NCBI RefSeq assembly: GCF_033001325.1
Contig: NZ_CP133111.1
Coordinates: forward strand, 2,790,001 to 2,854,000
Origin: Rhodopseudomonas sp. BAL398
GTDB lineage: Bacteria; Pseudomonadota; Alphaproteobacteria; Rhizobiales; Xanthobacteraceae
Direction of reading: 5' to 3'
Length of the DNA: 64,000 bases
Shown here: one piece after another, positions 28,119 to 36,896 of the stretch
How positions within the stretch are numbered: position 1 is the first letter of the stretch
How the letters are laid out: the number at the start of each line of letters is the position of its first letter
The notes under the pieces: generated by a model
The model's input: only the letters and a program-made list of their open reading frames with translations
Databases searched by the model: none
What the model was told of the DNA's origin: nothing
Made by a program: the position numbers and the translations under genes

Positions 28119-29291
28119 ATGTCTGAACTGATGCGCGTGCTTCACGCCTACAAAGTATATCGCCCGGACGCTGAGGGCGGTATTCCAGAAGTTATTTCGC
28201 AGCTCGCGGAATTGCGTAGCCTCGGCGACCATTGCGCGGTCCTGACGGCTCGTAGCCGCGGCTTTGGCCGCGAATTCGAACTCGCTGGCGTCGAGGTGCA
28301 CGCGGTCGGCTCATTCGGGCAGCTGCTGTCGATGCCCATCGCGCCGCAGTTCCCGTTCAGGCTTCGACGCCGCGCGCGACGGGTCGACGTCTTGGCGCTG
28401 CACGCGCCGTTTCCTCTCAACGATCTCGGTGTCGCCCTCGGGATTCCCGAGGACGCCGCGCTGGTGGTGCATTGGCATGCCGAGATCCTCGGCCGCAAAA
28501 CCGTGATGAAATTCCTGGCTCCGGTGATCCGCCATACGCTGGCCCGCGCAGACCGGATCATCGTTTCCGATCAGAGCATCATCGACGGCTCGACCTTCCT
28601 CGCTCCGCATGCAGCGAAGTGTCTTGTCGTCCCCTATGGCATCGAGCCCGACGAATGGTCGAGCCTCGACCAAGCGGAGCAGCAGCGCGCCGAGGTTCTG
28701 CGCGGCCAATATCCCCGTCTGGTCGTCTCGATGGGACGGCTGGTGCCCTATAAGGGATATCCGCAACTGCTGCATGCGCTGCAACGCACCGACGCGCATC
28801 TCGTCATCATCGGCGAAGGCAGCGAGAAAGCGGCGTTGTTGCAGCTCGCCGACGAACTCGGCGTGGCCGACCGCCTGACGCTGACCGGCTTCCTGCCACG
28901 GCCGGACATGAAAGTGTATCTGCACGCGGCGAACGCCTTCGTGCTGCCTTCGGTGACGGCGGCCGAGGCCTTTGGATTGGTCCAAATCGAAGCCATGGCG
29001 GCGGGGCTTCCGGTCGTTAATACTTGGCTTCCGACCGCGGTTCCGAAAATTGCGCGCGACGGCGTCGAGGGTTTGACCGTCGAACCGAACGACCCGGCGG
29101 CGCTGGCCAAGGCCATCAACCGGCTGCTCGACGACCGGCCCTTCGCTGCCCGGCTCGCCGCCGCTGGACGGCAGCGTGTCGCCGCAGAATATTCCAAATC
29201 GCTATTTCTGCGCCGAATCCGTTCGATCTACGCCGACGCGGTTGCGGATCGCCGCACCCCGGCGGCACCGAAACATCAAACTAAATCTTGA
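28119..29291 (+). CDS. GT4 family glycosyltransferase
   Basis: A 390-residue retaining glycosyltransferase of GT-B fold. N-terminal MRVLHAYKVYRPDAEGGIPE is a typical GT4 acceptor-side start. The C-terminal nucleotide-sugar site has VVSMGRLVPYKGYPQLLHAL and EAFGLVQIEAMAAGLPVV (the EX7E motif). It begins 18 nt after manC, so it is probably co-transcribed. With GDP-mannose and GDP-rhamnose made in the locus, a mannosyl- or rhamnosyltransferase is likely, but donor choice is not provable from sequence. Confidence 0.92.
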   Translation: MSELMRVLHAYKVYRPDAEGGIPEVISQLAELRSLGDHCAVLTARSRGFGREFELAGVEVHAVGSFGQLLSMPIAPQFPFRLRRRARRVDVLALHAPFPLNDLGVALGIPEDAALVVHWHAEILGRKTVMKFLAPVIRHTLARADRIIVSDQSIIDGSTFLAPHAAKCLVVPYGIEPDEWSSLDQAEQQRAEVLRGQYPRLVVSMGRLVPYKGYPQLLHALQRTDAHLVIIGEGSEKAALLQLADELGVADRLTLTGFLPRPDMKVYLHAANAFVLPSVTAAEAFGLVQIEAMAAGLPVVNTWLPTAVPKIARDGVEGLTVEPNDPAALAKAINRLLDDRPFAARLAAAGRQRVAAEYSKSLFLRRIRSIYADAVADRRTPAAPKHQTKS

Positions 29292-29415
29292 CTTGAGCTG
29301 GGCGAACCGGCATTTGCCAAGCTTGGGCTAGTTCAGCCTCCCAGTATTTTGCAGGGTTCCTGCCTTCCGGATTTGCTCCCGGCGAGCACCACGTGATCGA
29401 TCGGACCGACCTTTG

Positions 29416-30231
29416 ATGACAGGCGAAACTTCGACCACGACGTTGAAGAGATCGCGCGCCCATCGTGGCTTCACGATGCGGCAATACGCCGATCTGATCA
29501 TGACCTTGACTCAGAAAGAGGTGAAGGTTCGCTACAAGAACAACGTGCTTGGCTATCTTTGGTCGATCGCCAACCCGCTCGCGTCGGCAATGGTGTTCTA
29601 TTTCGCGCTCCAGGTCATTATGGCCTCGAACGTCAAGAACTATGTCGTGTTCCTGATTATCGGCCTGTTCTCCTGGCAGTGGTTCAGCAACTACCTGATC
29701 GGCGCCTGCGGCGTCTTCCTCGCGAATGGCAGCCTGATCAAGAAGTCGGTATTCCCGCGGTTCGTGCTCCCGATTGCGCTCGATCTGCAGGACACATTCC
29801 ACTACATCATGTCGATCCCGGTGACGCTGGTGTTTCTCTACTCCTACGGAATTCCGATGGGATGGAGCATTCCGGTCGGCATGCTGGTCATTCTGCCGGC
29901 GCAATTTCTGCTGCTGCTGGGACTCGGCATGGCGATTTCCGCGAGCAACCTGTTCTTTCGCGACATGGAGCGGATTCTTGCCATCGCGCTGAACATGATG
30001 TTCTATCTGTCGCCGGTGATCTATCCGATCGAACGCGTTCCCGCCGAATATGCCAAGCTGATCTACCTCAATCCGATGACGCCGTTGATCGAGGCGTGGC
30101 GCGGCATCTTCCTGAAGGGAACGGTGCAATGGGGCGATGTCGGGCTGGCCTATCTTTACGCGGCGATCGCGATGGCCTTCGGGATCTGGATCTACCGCGC
30201 CCTCGTCGATCGCTTCGCTGAAGTCATCTAG
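29416..30231 (+). CDS. wzm: Polysaccharide ABC transporter permease (Wzm-type)
   Basis: A 271-residue ABC-2 permease with six hydrophobic segments. The N-terminal LTQKEVKVRYKNNVLGYLWS is the hallmark of Wzm/TagG/RfbA permeases, as is the C-terminal SPVIYPIERVPAEYAKLIYL then NPMTPLIEAWR. ATG at 29416, just after a TTG. It exports undecaprenyl-linked O antigen or capsule together with the ATPase encoded 18 nt downstream. Confidence 0.95.
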   Translation: MTGETSTTTLKRSRAHRGFTMRQYADLIMTLTQKEVKVRYKNNVLGYLWSIANPLASAMVFYFALQVIMASNVKNYVVFLIIGLFSWQWFSNYLIGACGVFLANGSLIKKSVFPRFVLPIALDLQDTFHYIMSIPVTLVFLYSYGIPMGWSIPVGMLVILPAQFLLLLGLGMAISASNLFFRDMERILAIALNMMFYLSPVIYPIERVPAEYAKLIYLNPMTPLIEAWRGIFLKGTVQWGDVGLAYLYAAIAMAFGIWIYRALVDRFAEVI

Positions 30232-30249
30232 TCCAGGAGCGGCTTCGCC

Positions 30250-30984
30250 ATGGGTTTAGCAATCAAGTTCGAGCATGTCCGCAAGACTTTTGCGGACCAC
30301 ACCTTTCTGACCGGCGGACTGAAAAATTTCGTCCTGAACGGGTTTCAGCTCTCGAAATACAGCGGCAGCCATCTGGTGCTCGACGACATTTCCTTCGAGG
30401 TCGCCCACGGATCGACCGTAGGCTTCGTCGGCCGCAACGGCGCCGGCAAGAGCACCTTGCTCGGACTGATCGCCGGGGTGATGAAGCCCGATAGCGGAAG
30501 CATTCAGGTCGACGGCCGTGTCTCGTCACTGCTCGAACTCGGTGCTGGGTTCCATCCCGACCTGTCCGGGCGCGAGAACATCGAACTGTACGGCGTGGTG
30601 CTGGGGTTCTCCCGCTCCGAAATCCGCCGCAGGCTCGACAGCATTGTCGACTTTGCGGAATTGGCCGAACACATCGATACGCCGATCCGCTTCTATTCCA
30701 GCGGCATGCTGGCGCGGCTCGGCTTCGCGGTGGTATCCCAGCTCGATCCCGAGATCCTGCTGGTTGACGAGGTTCTGGCGGTCGGCGACTATAAATTCCA
30801 GGCCAAGTGCAGCGAGGTGATCAAGCGCTTTCGGGCGGATGGCGGTACCATCGTGCTCGTGTCGCACGCCGCCTCTGACATCATCAACCTGTGCGATCAC
30901 GCCTTCTTCATCAACGACCACCGCATTGCCGCCTCCGGTGATCCGACCGAGGTGATGGCGAAGTATCAGCCGCCGGCCGACTGA
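30250..30984 (+). CDS. wzt: Polysaccharide ABC transporter ATP-binding protein (short Wzt)
   Basis: A 244-residue ATPase partner of Wzm. Walker A GRNGAGKST, the Q-loop region ELGAGFHPDLSGREN, signature YSSGMLARLGFAVV and Walker B ILLVDEVLAVGD are all intact. It lacks the C-terminal carbohydrate-binding domain of about 170 residues found in Wzt proteins that recognise a capped O antigen, so it resembles the short KpsT/TagH type and chain-end recognition is not needed. CAGGAG gives the ribosome-binding site. Its 3' end overlaps the convergent glycosyltransferase gene by 19 nt. Confidence 0.95.
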   Translation: MGLAIKFEHVRKTFADHTFLTGGLKNFVLNGFQLSKYSGSHLVLDDISFEVAHGSTVGFVGRNGAGKSTLLGLIAGVMKPDSGSIQVDGRVSSLLELGAGFHPDLSGRENIELYGVVLGFSRSEIRRRLDSIVDFAELAEHIDTPIRFYSSGMLARLGFAVVSQLDPEILLVDEVLAVGDYKFQAKCSEVIKRFRADGGTIVLVSHAASDIINLCDHAFFINDHRIAASGDPTEVMAKYQPPAD

Positions 30985-32153
30985 GGCCCGATGATCGCCA
31001 GCATCGCGTCCAGCCGCGCGTCGTAGGAATTAGCCCGCAGGATCGGATGGTCCAACGGCAACAGGTTCGCGGACGGCGATTGCAGCGCCTGCTCGATCGC
31101 AGCGATGAATTCCTCGGTACTCCGGGCGACCCGGTGCAGGGCGGCATATTCCGCCAACGCCGGCAGAGCCGTCGAGACCACCGGCAGGCCGGCGGCGAGA
31201 TATTCGAAGAACTTCATCGGAAACATCGAGCGCGTGTAGTCGTTGATCAGCTGCGGCAACAGCGCCACGTCGGCGCCGCGCAGATAGACCGGCAATTCGG
31301 AGTAAGCGCGCCAGCCGAGGAAATGCGCGTTGGGGCGCCGCGCCAGTGGCTCGAGGTCCGGACTGTGCTGGCCTTCCCGCTCCGCCCCGATGAAGACGAA
31401 ATGCCAGTCCGGCCGGCACTCGGCGATCGCCGCGATCATCTTGAAATCGAGCTTGAAATCGGACAATGCACCGACATAAATCAGACGTGGCCGGGAAATA
31501 GCGTCCAATTCCGCAGGAATCGGACCGGCCTCGCGTGCGGTGCCGAAGTGATCGATATCGGCCACGTTGTTGAAATAGTGGGTCCGGGGGCCAGCGATCG
31601 TCACGCAATGCTCGAACAGCGCGCGACTGGTCACGAAAACATGGCTGGCACCGGCCAGCAAGCGCGCCTCCGCCGCGTAATATGCCGCGTGGTCGACGCC
31701 CGGCACCGAGCCGAGGTCATCCACCGAATGATAGACCAGCGTGCTCGGATCGATATCCGCCGCCGCATCGAGCATATAAGGATGGTACGTCCAGATTATC
31801 GGTCGCAACGCGCTGCGGCCGCGTAGCCAGCGCTTGATCCGGGAGCGCAATTGCCAGCGATTGAACCAGCCGACCACGCCGAAACGATGTCCGAACGGGA
31901 TCGTGAGCGGCGACAGGACCCAGATATTCTCGCTCACTTCCCGCACCGGTCGCAAGCCGTCCTGCAGCCGGGTTGCGATCCTGCGAAGATCCAGCGCATT
32001 AATGCCGGGCCGACGAATACCGACGCTCTCGACATAGAGCACGCGATAGCCGCGCGCCGCGAGCCCGGCGGCGGTATGCTGCTTGTTGGTCCAGTACCGA
32101 TCTTTCCAGTCCGCCGTTGAAAACATCACAACGGTTTGGCGCGAATTGTCCAT
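30966..32153 (-). CDS. Glycosyltransferase (GT-B, TuaH-like)
   Basis: A 395-residue protein with VVMFSTADWKDRYWTNKQH at the start and a C-terminal donor site that includes LIYVGALSDFKLDFK and FPMKFFEYLAAGLPVVST. It is in the TuaH-like group of GT4-superfamily enzymes often found in exopolysaccharide loci. The start is the ATG at 32153 (MDNSRQTV); the longer frame upstream lacks homology. Convergent with wzt and divergent from the next glycosyltransferase. Confidence 0.88.
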   Translation of the reverse strand: MDNSRQTVVMFSTADWKDRYWTNKQHTAAGLAARGYRVLYVESVGIRRPGINALDLRRIATRLQDGLRPVREVSENIWVLSPLTIPFGHRFGVVGWFNRWQLRSRIKRWLRGRSALRPIIWTYHPYMLDAAADIDPSTLVYHSVDDLGSVPGVDHAAYYAAEARLLAGASHVFVTSRALFEHCVTIAGPRTHYFNNVADIDHFGTAREAGPIPAELDAISRPRLIYVGALSDFKLDFKMIAAIAECRPDWHFVFIGAEREGQHSPDLEPLARRPNAHFLGWRAYSELPVYLRGADVALLPQLINDYTRSMFPMKFFEYLAAGLPVVSTALPALAEYAALHRVARSTEEFIAAIEQALQSPSANLLPLDHPILRANSYDARLDAMLAIIGPQSAGG

Positions 32154-32392
32154 GAAAGTCCCAACACGGTGCTGGCACCGAACCACGCTCGGCCAATTTC
32201 AACACCTGCCCCATTTGCGGCATCGGTTCAACTTGCGTCAATCGCATGCGCAGGACTGGCGCAACTCCTTGCCCGCCAGCACCGTCGCATCGAACGCGCG
32301 GCAACAATTGCGCCCCGGTCTGACCCGATTCTCCCCTTTTATCCATGCGGCAAAAGATGCTAAATTTGGAAGGCCAGCGAACTGAGAGTTTC

Positions 32393-33373
32393 ATGATCAA
32401 AACCATCTTCAATGTTCATCCCTACGCCATGGAATTGCCTGGTGGGGGTGAAATGCAAATCATGAAATACGTCCAGTATATGCCCGGCGAGTGCGAGGTT
32501 ATTCTTCACGACATCTGGCGTCCCCGATTGCGCGAAGCCCGGATTTTTCACCATTTTCACATGGTCTCGGGCGCCGAGGGGTTTCTGGCTTACGTCAAGT
32601 CACTGCATTCCAAAGTCGTGCTCAGCCCCAATCTCTGGATCAACGCGACCAACAGCGAAAATTTGGACTTGGCCCAAATTCGCCAATACTACGAGATTGC
32701 GGACATGATCGTCTGCAATTCGAGGGTCGAAATCGACAACCTCAGCGAGTTTACCGATATTCCGCGAGAGAAGGCCCGCGTGGTGCCCAACGGCGTCGAT
32801 CTGTCGTTTGTGACGCCCGTTTCCGATTCCGACTTCCGGAGCTGGGCCGACATCCGTGGTCCCTATCTTCTCTCGGTCGGCAATATCGAGCGGCGCAAGA
32901 ACCAGCTGGCTTCAATCCGCGCCGCTCGGTCGTTGGGTCTGCCGCTGATCTGCATCGGACGAATCCGGGAAAAGGAGTATTTCGACGCCTGCGTTCGCGA
33001 TGGCCCCGGTGACACGTTCCGCTTCGTCGGCCATCTCGACCAGGACGACCCGCGGCTGGCAGCGGCCTATCAGAACTGCGAGGCCTTCTTGTTTCCCGGC
33101 CAGCTCGAAACCCCTGGCATCGCGGCGCTCGAAGCGGCTGCGGCCGGCGCGCCGGTGATCATCACCAAGGAGGGCAGCGCCAGGGAATATTTTTCGGATC
33201 TGGTCGAATACGTCGATCCCAACGATCAGGACGCGATCAACGCCGCGTTGGCGCGCACCCTATCGCGCCCCCGGACCAATGATTTGCGGCACCATATCGT
33301 GAGCAATTACTCATGGCCGCATGTGGTTATGCATTTGCTCGGGCATTATCTCGAGCTGGGCTTCAACAAGTAA
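32393..33373 (+). CDS. GT4-superfamily glycosyltransferase
   Basis: A 326-residue protein starting MIKTIFNVHPYAMELPGGGE. The donor half includes YLLSVGNIERRKNQLASIRA, FLFPGQLETPGIAALEAAAA and GAPVIITKEGSAREYF, typical GT4. The N-terminal half is short relative to other GT4 enzymes. The ATG at 32393 is chosen because homologous residues start there; the Shine-Dalgarno (GAGAG) is weak. A dispersed repeat follows at 33414, then the convergent ABC-like gene. Confidence 0.88.
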   Translation: MIKTIFNVHPYAMELPGGGEMQIMKYVQYMPGECEVILHDIWRPRLREARIFHHFHMVSGAEGFLAYVKSLHSKVVLSPNLWINATNSENLDLAQIRQYYEIADMIVCNSRVEIDNLSEFTDIPREKARVVPNGVDLSFVTPVSDSDFRSWADIRGPYLLSVGNIERRKNQLASIRAARSLGLPLICIGRIREKEYFDACVRDGPGDTFRFVGHLDQDDPRLAAAYQNCEAFLFPGQLETPGIAALEAAAAGAPVIITKEGSAREYFSDLVEYVDPNDQDAINAALARTLSRPRTNDLRHHIVSNYSWPHVVMHLLGHYLELGFNK

Positions 33374-33413
33374 GCGATCGCGACGACGGACGAGTAACCC
33401 GCGCCACCTGACC

Positions 33414-33517
33414 AGAGCAATTCCGGTTCTGATAGTTCAGTACCGGAGCTCTGGATTCTCGTTTTCACGCGTCTTCTTCACACGAACCAGTACCCACTTC
33501 GCCGGAAAACACTCTAG
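33414..33517. repeat. Dispersed intergenic repeat, copy 2
   Basis: Same block order as copy 1 at 22256-22358: an imperfect 5' hairpin (CCGGTTCTGATAGTTCAGTA then CCGG), then TCACGCGTCTTCTTCACACG, then ACTTCGCCGGAAAACACTCT. The hairpin is less perfect than in copy 1. It lies between two convergent genes and may help end transcription from both sides. Confidence 0.75.
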
Positions 33518-33549
33518 ATCTGCAGCAGCGTCAGATCTGCAGCAGCGTC
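33516..33549. repeat. 17-bp perfect tandem duplication at the 3' end of the ABC-like gene
   Basis: AGATCTGCAGCAGCGTC occurs twice back to back (33516-33532 and 33533-33549). The stop codon of the minus-strand ABC-like gene (complement of 33531-33533) straddles the junction, so the duplication re-used the same end. Confidence 0.85.
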
Positions 33550-34247
33550 GACTTTTTGGTTTTGTAAAGATTGCCGAGATTTGCAACCTGGCCGCAACTC
33601 CCCTTCAGCCAATCGTCGTTCGATGAAGCCAGGATGACCGTCTTGCCCTCGGCCGCGAGCAGCGCCGCGCGGCCGCAGATCTTCTCGAGCATCTCGCGAT
33701 TGAACAACAGCGACATCTCATCGAGCAGGAAGATGTCCGCCTCACCAAACAGGCATGCGGCAACCGCCAGCTTGGCGCGGTCCACTTCGGAGATATCACC
33801 GATGCTCACATAGGCCAGATCGAGCAACCCGGCGAACAGAAATGCGGCCTCCAGGCGCCGCTTCGCAGCGTCCGCGCCGCCGGCGCCGATCAGCAGCGCT
33901 GCCATCAATGCATTTGACACCGAAAGCGCCGGCGCCAGCTCGGTCCGAATTTGGGATGCCGACGACACTTTGCCGCTGACTTCGACCGTGCCCGTGGCGG
34001 GCGTTTCGCGACCCTCGATGCTGGCGAAAAGCTTGCTTCGCAAAAGCGCGTGCGACACCGCCAGGCCGAACACGACGCCCGGGAGAATCTGCAGATTGAC
34101 CGGTCCGATCCGCAGCCGCGCCGGCCGCTTCGGTTGTTCGCGCCGGCCAAACCTCAGCCTATCAACGAAACCATCGATCACCGACGGTCGATGCATCTTG
34201 ATGTCGTAATGAACATCGACAATTCGAACTGCGACAGTTTCCGTCAT
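33531..34247 (-). CDS. Degenerate polysaccharide-exporter-type ABC ATPase homologue (no Walker A)
   Basis: A 238-residue protein with the size and pattern of a Wzt/KpsT ATPase but without its catalytic motifs. Where Walker A should be (about 58-68) it reads GLAVSHALLRS, with no GxxGxGK(S/T). The signature region (about 149-157) reads IGDISEVDRAK. The Walker B segment is kept (ADIFLLDEMS, 170-179). The switch histidine region reads ASSNDD. The reading frame is fully open, so it is not a simple pseudogene. Its ATG overlaps the stop of the beta-helix gene (4 nt), so the two are coupled. It might modulate or dock to Wzm/Wzt. Confidence 0.7.
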   Translation of the reverse strand: MTETVAVRIVDVHYDIKMHRPSVIDGFVDRLRFGRREQPKRPARLRIGPVNLQILPGVVFGLAVSHALLRSKLFASIEGRETPATGTVEVSGKVSSASQIRTELAPALSVSNALMAALLIGAGGADAAKRRLEAAFLFAGLLDLAYVSIGDISEVDRAKLAVAACLFGEADIFLLDEMSLLFNREMLEKICGRAALLAAEGKTVILASSNDDWLKGSCGQVANLGNLYKTKKSTLLQI

Positions 34248-35431
34248 TGACTAACTTGCAGATCCAGATTCCCGTGCATCATCACCTTGTCATTCAATGA
34301 ATGAAAGGTGCTGACCCGGCTCGTTTCAAAAACATTACCAGAAACCAAGCCCTTGCCTACCCGATCGAGCCCGAAAACTCCATAGCTATGAGTTGGCCCA
34401 TATCCGGAATAGGCCCCTATTGTATTACTCCGGATCGCAACGACATCGCATTTCTCGATATAGATACCCGAGGCCTCAGGATTGAGACGGGCATTCCCGG
34501 CGATCGACGAGCCGTCGATCGAAATGTGGCTGCCGCCATTGATGATCATACCATGTTCGCCATTGTTGTAGATCCGCGCGCCGTGAAACGCGATGTCGTG
34601 GATCGACCGATCCGGATCGGTCACCAGGATGCCGGCCCCCCGATTCGAACTCGACCAATCGCCGGTCGACTGAACCCTGCGCACCATTCCGGAGGGCGCT
34701 GAGTCGATCTGGAATCCGCTGCCGGTGCAATTGTCGGCCGCGTTCTGCGCAAGAAAGACGTGCTCAAGCCAACGACCGGCGGTCGCGACCAGGTGGATGC
34801 CAATTCCGCAATGATAGGCGCCGCACGAATTGATCCAGATGCCCTGGGAATTTGCAATTCGGAAGCCGGCATCGCATGGCATCGACGCGCCGGGGCACTG
34901 CACGAAGACCCGGGTCAGGTACTGATCGTTGTGGATCCGGTCACCATGTACCAGCACGCCGACGCCCTCCCCAGCCCGGGGATCAATGATTTCCAGATCG
35001 GTCAGGTAGACGAAACTCGAATCCAGCACCTCAACGCCGCAGTTCATGTTGGCGACCAGGCATCGCCACATCTGCACGTCATAGGCGCCGTTGAACTGCA
35101 CACCCGCGCCCGACACCGGCCCCTGCCGGGTATTGACCGTCAAGTCGGAGATTGAAATCCGGGAGACCCGCGCTTGAGAATTGCCCACCACCATTGCGCA
35201 ACCCATGTCGTTGTCGACCATCAGACACGTCACCTCGCGGCCGGCACCGACGATTGAGACATTGTTGCGCTGGATCTGCAGCGGCTCTTCGAGCCGATAG
35301 TGACCACGATCGAGGAAAATGGTGCCGCCCTCGGCCGGCATTTCGCGAATCGCGCGATTCAACAAGGCACCGCATTCGGTGTAACCATCTGCAATTATAT
35401 TGTATTTTCCGATATCGAATTGGCCGGCCAT
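34244..35431 (-). CDS. Right-handed parallel beta-helix protein (pectate-lyase-like fold)
   Basis: A 395-residue protein with repeated short turns (VSRISISDLTVN, VEVLDSSFVYLTDLEI, ISIDGSSIAGNARL, VVAIRSNTIG) typical of a single-stranded beta helix. The N-terminus has GGTIFLDRGHYRL, seen in pectate lyase-3/tailspike-like proteins. There is no signal peptide, so it may stay in the cytoplasm or leave by another route. A role as a glycan lyase, epimerase or scaffold is possible; no catalytic site can be assigned. It lies in an operon with the CapK-like gene upstream and the ATPase-dead ABC gene downstream. Confidence 0.75.
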   Translation of the reverse strand: MAGQFDIGKYNIIADGYTECGALLNRAIREMPAEGGTIFLDRGHYRLEEPLQIQRNNVSIVGAGREVTCLMVDNDMGCAMVVGNSQARVSRISISDLTVNTRQGPVSGAGVQFNGAYDVQMWRCLVANMNCGVEVLDSSFVYLTDLEIIDPRAGEGVGVLVHGDRIHNDQYLTRVFVQCPGASMPCDAGFRIANSQGIWINSCGAYHCGIGIHLVATAGRWLEHVFLAQNAADNCTGSGFQIDSAPSGMVRRVQSTGDWSSSNRGAGILVTDPDRSIHDIAFHGARIYNNGEHGMIINGGSHISIDGSSIAGNARLNPEASGIYIEKCDVVAIRSNTIGAYSGYGPTHSYGVFGLDRVGKGLVSGNVFETSRVSTFHSLNDKVMMHGNLDLQVSQ

Positions 35432-35473
35432 TATCAGTACCTTTGGAGATCCACTACCCAGCGCGACGTGTCG

Positions 35474-36850
35474 CTAGACATCCACCACATATCGGAACTT
35501 CTGTTGGCGGCCGACCCGAATGAATTGAGAGCGCGAACCGAACACAAGCTTGACGGCACCCTCGCCCAACACCTGTGCGACCTGGGAACGAACGGCTGCT
35601 TCATCACGCGGATTGTGAAGTGCGACGCGTAACTCGAGCGCTTCGCCCGGACCGCGCACAAACTGAAAATCTGTCACCAGCGTACCGCGAGATAGCACAT
35701 CCTGCACAAAGCTCGTCGAATAACGAATGCTTCTGATCACGACGACGTCGTGCACGCGGCCCTCGATGCCTTCGAGATAGACGCCGGCACGTCCCTTGAT
35801 CACGCGGCTTTCATCGCCCGTCGCATAACGAATGAGCGGGGCGGCATAGTTGACCAGCGACGTCACCACCAGCGGCCCGCTGACGCCAGGGCTCGCCGGC
35901 AAGGTCTCAACCCAGACGCACGGATCGAATATCTGAAGGTAGTGCCTCGCCGTCGCCTCGGCCGGCGTGATGTCACTCTCGGTGCCGGTTTCATCCGGCG
36001 GCGGCAGGAATCGTTCATGCGCGACGATGCCGAATTCGGCATTGCCATAACGATTGGCGACACGGCAGCCGAACACCTCCTCAATCATCTCGCGCTGGGT
36101 GTCGCCGAGCCGTTCACCGGTCGAGACAAACACTTTGAACTTGCCGCGACTCGATGGGTATCGCTCCTTGACGAATCCGGCGAGGTGAAACAGCGTCGAT
36201 GGATGGCCCTGCACCAGGAACGGAGCGTGACGCTGGATCGCCTGCCACACCGCATCCAGATTTTCGTCCGACCACGACGCGCATTCAACGCTTATTCTGT
36301 TTGTTGCTGCCCGGCGCCACCATTCCTCGCGCAGCGCTTCGCGCGGCACCTCACCCGGCAATTCCGAGGAAATATGCAGTTGCAGATCGTCGTCGCCGAA
36401 TCCCAACCATTGCTGGCTGATCCGGGTGACTGCCGCGGATTCGTCCTTCGCGGCGGGGCTGAAATACACCGGCAGCGACGCCCCGGTCGAACCGTTGGTC
36501 CGGCTGGTCTGCATCGACAGATAAGCCAACGCATCGGGGTGGACCACGCGGTCGCCAGCCTCGAGCAGGTCGGCCTTGGTCAGCACGGGAATATTGTTAA
36601 GGTACCTGATGTCGTCGACTAATTTCGGCGGATCGAACTTCAGTTGCGCGAACAAGTCGCGATAGAACGGAATTTCGTGTTTCGCCCACTGGATCACCTC
36701 GGCCAGGCGCATCCGGTTGCGGCGCTGCCGCTCGACCCACGGCATTGCAAGTTCGCCATTGATCGCGCGGACACGGCTTCTCACGTCACGCGCGGACAGC
36801 TTTTCGGCGATCGGAAATACAACGCGGGACCTGATTTGGGGCAGCAGCAT
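35474..36850 (-). CDS. CapK/PaaK-like AMP-forming ligase
   Basis: A 458-residue adenylate-forming enzyme of the phenylacetate-CoA ligase/CapK group found in capsule loci. The phosphate loop is SRTNGSTGASLPVYF. Other signs are VQGHPSTLF, FVSTGERLGDTQREMIEEVF, NRYGNAEFG and the hinge region LIRYATGDES. It may activate an acyl group for polysaccharide decoration, but the substrate is unknown. It is 46 nt downstream of the large glycosyltransferase gene on the same strand and 42 nt upstream of the beta-helix gene. Confidence 0.88.
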   Translation of the reverse strand: MLLPQIRSRVVFPIAEKLSARDVRSRVRAINGELAMPWVERQRRNRMRLAEVIQWAKHEIPFYRDLFAQLKFDPPKLVDDIRYLNNIPVLTKADLLEAGDRVVHPDALAYLSMQTSRTNGSTGASLPVYFSPAAKDESAAVTRISQQWLGFGDDDLQLHISSELPGEVPREALREEWWRRAATNRISVECASWSDENLDAVWQAIQRHAPFLVQGHPSTLFHLAGFVKERYPSSRGKFKVFVSTGERLGDTQREMIEEVFGCRVANRYGNAEFGIVAHERFLPPPDETGTESDITPAEATARHYLQIFDPCVWVETLPASPGVSGPLVVTSLVNYAAPLIRYATGDESRVIKGRAGVYLEGIEGRVHDVVVIRSIRYSTSFVQDVLSRGTLVTDFQFVRGPGEALELRVALHNPRDEAAVRSQVAQVLGEGAVKLVFGSRSQFIRVGRQQKFRYVVDV

Positions 36851-36896
36851 GGCTTTCGCCTATCGCTTCTCGTTACGGCAACACGCCTGGGTCCGG

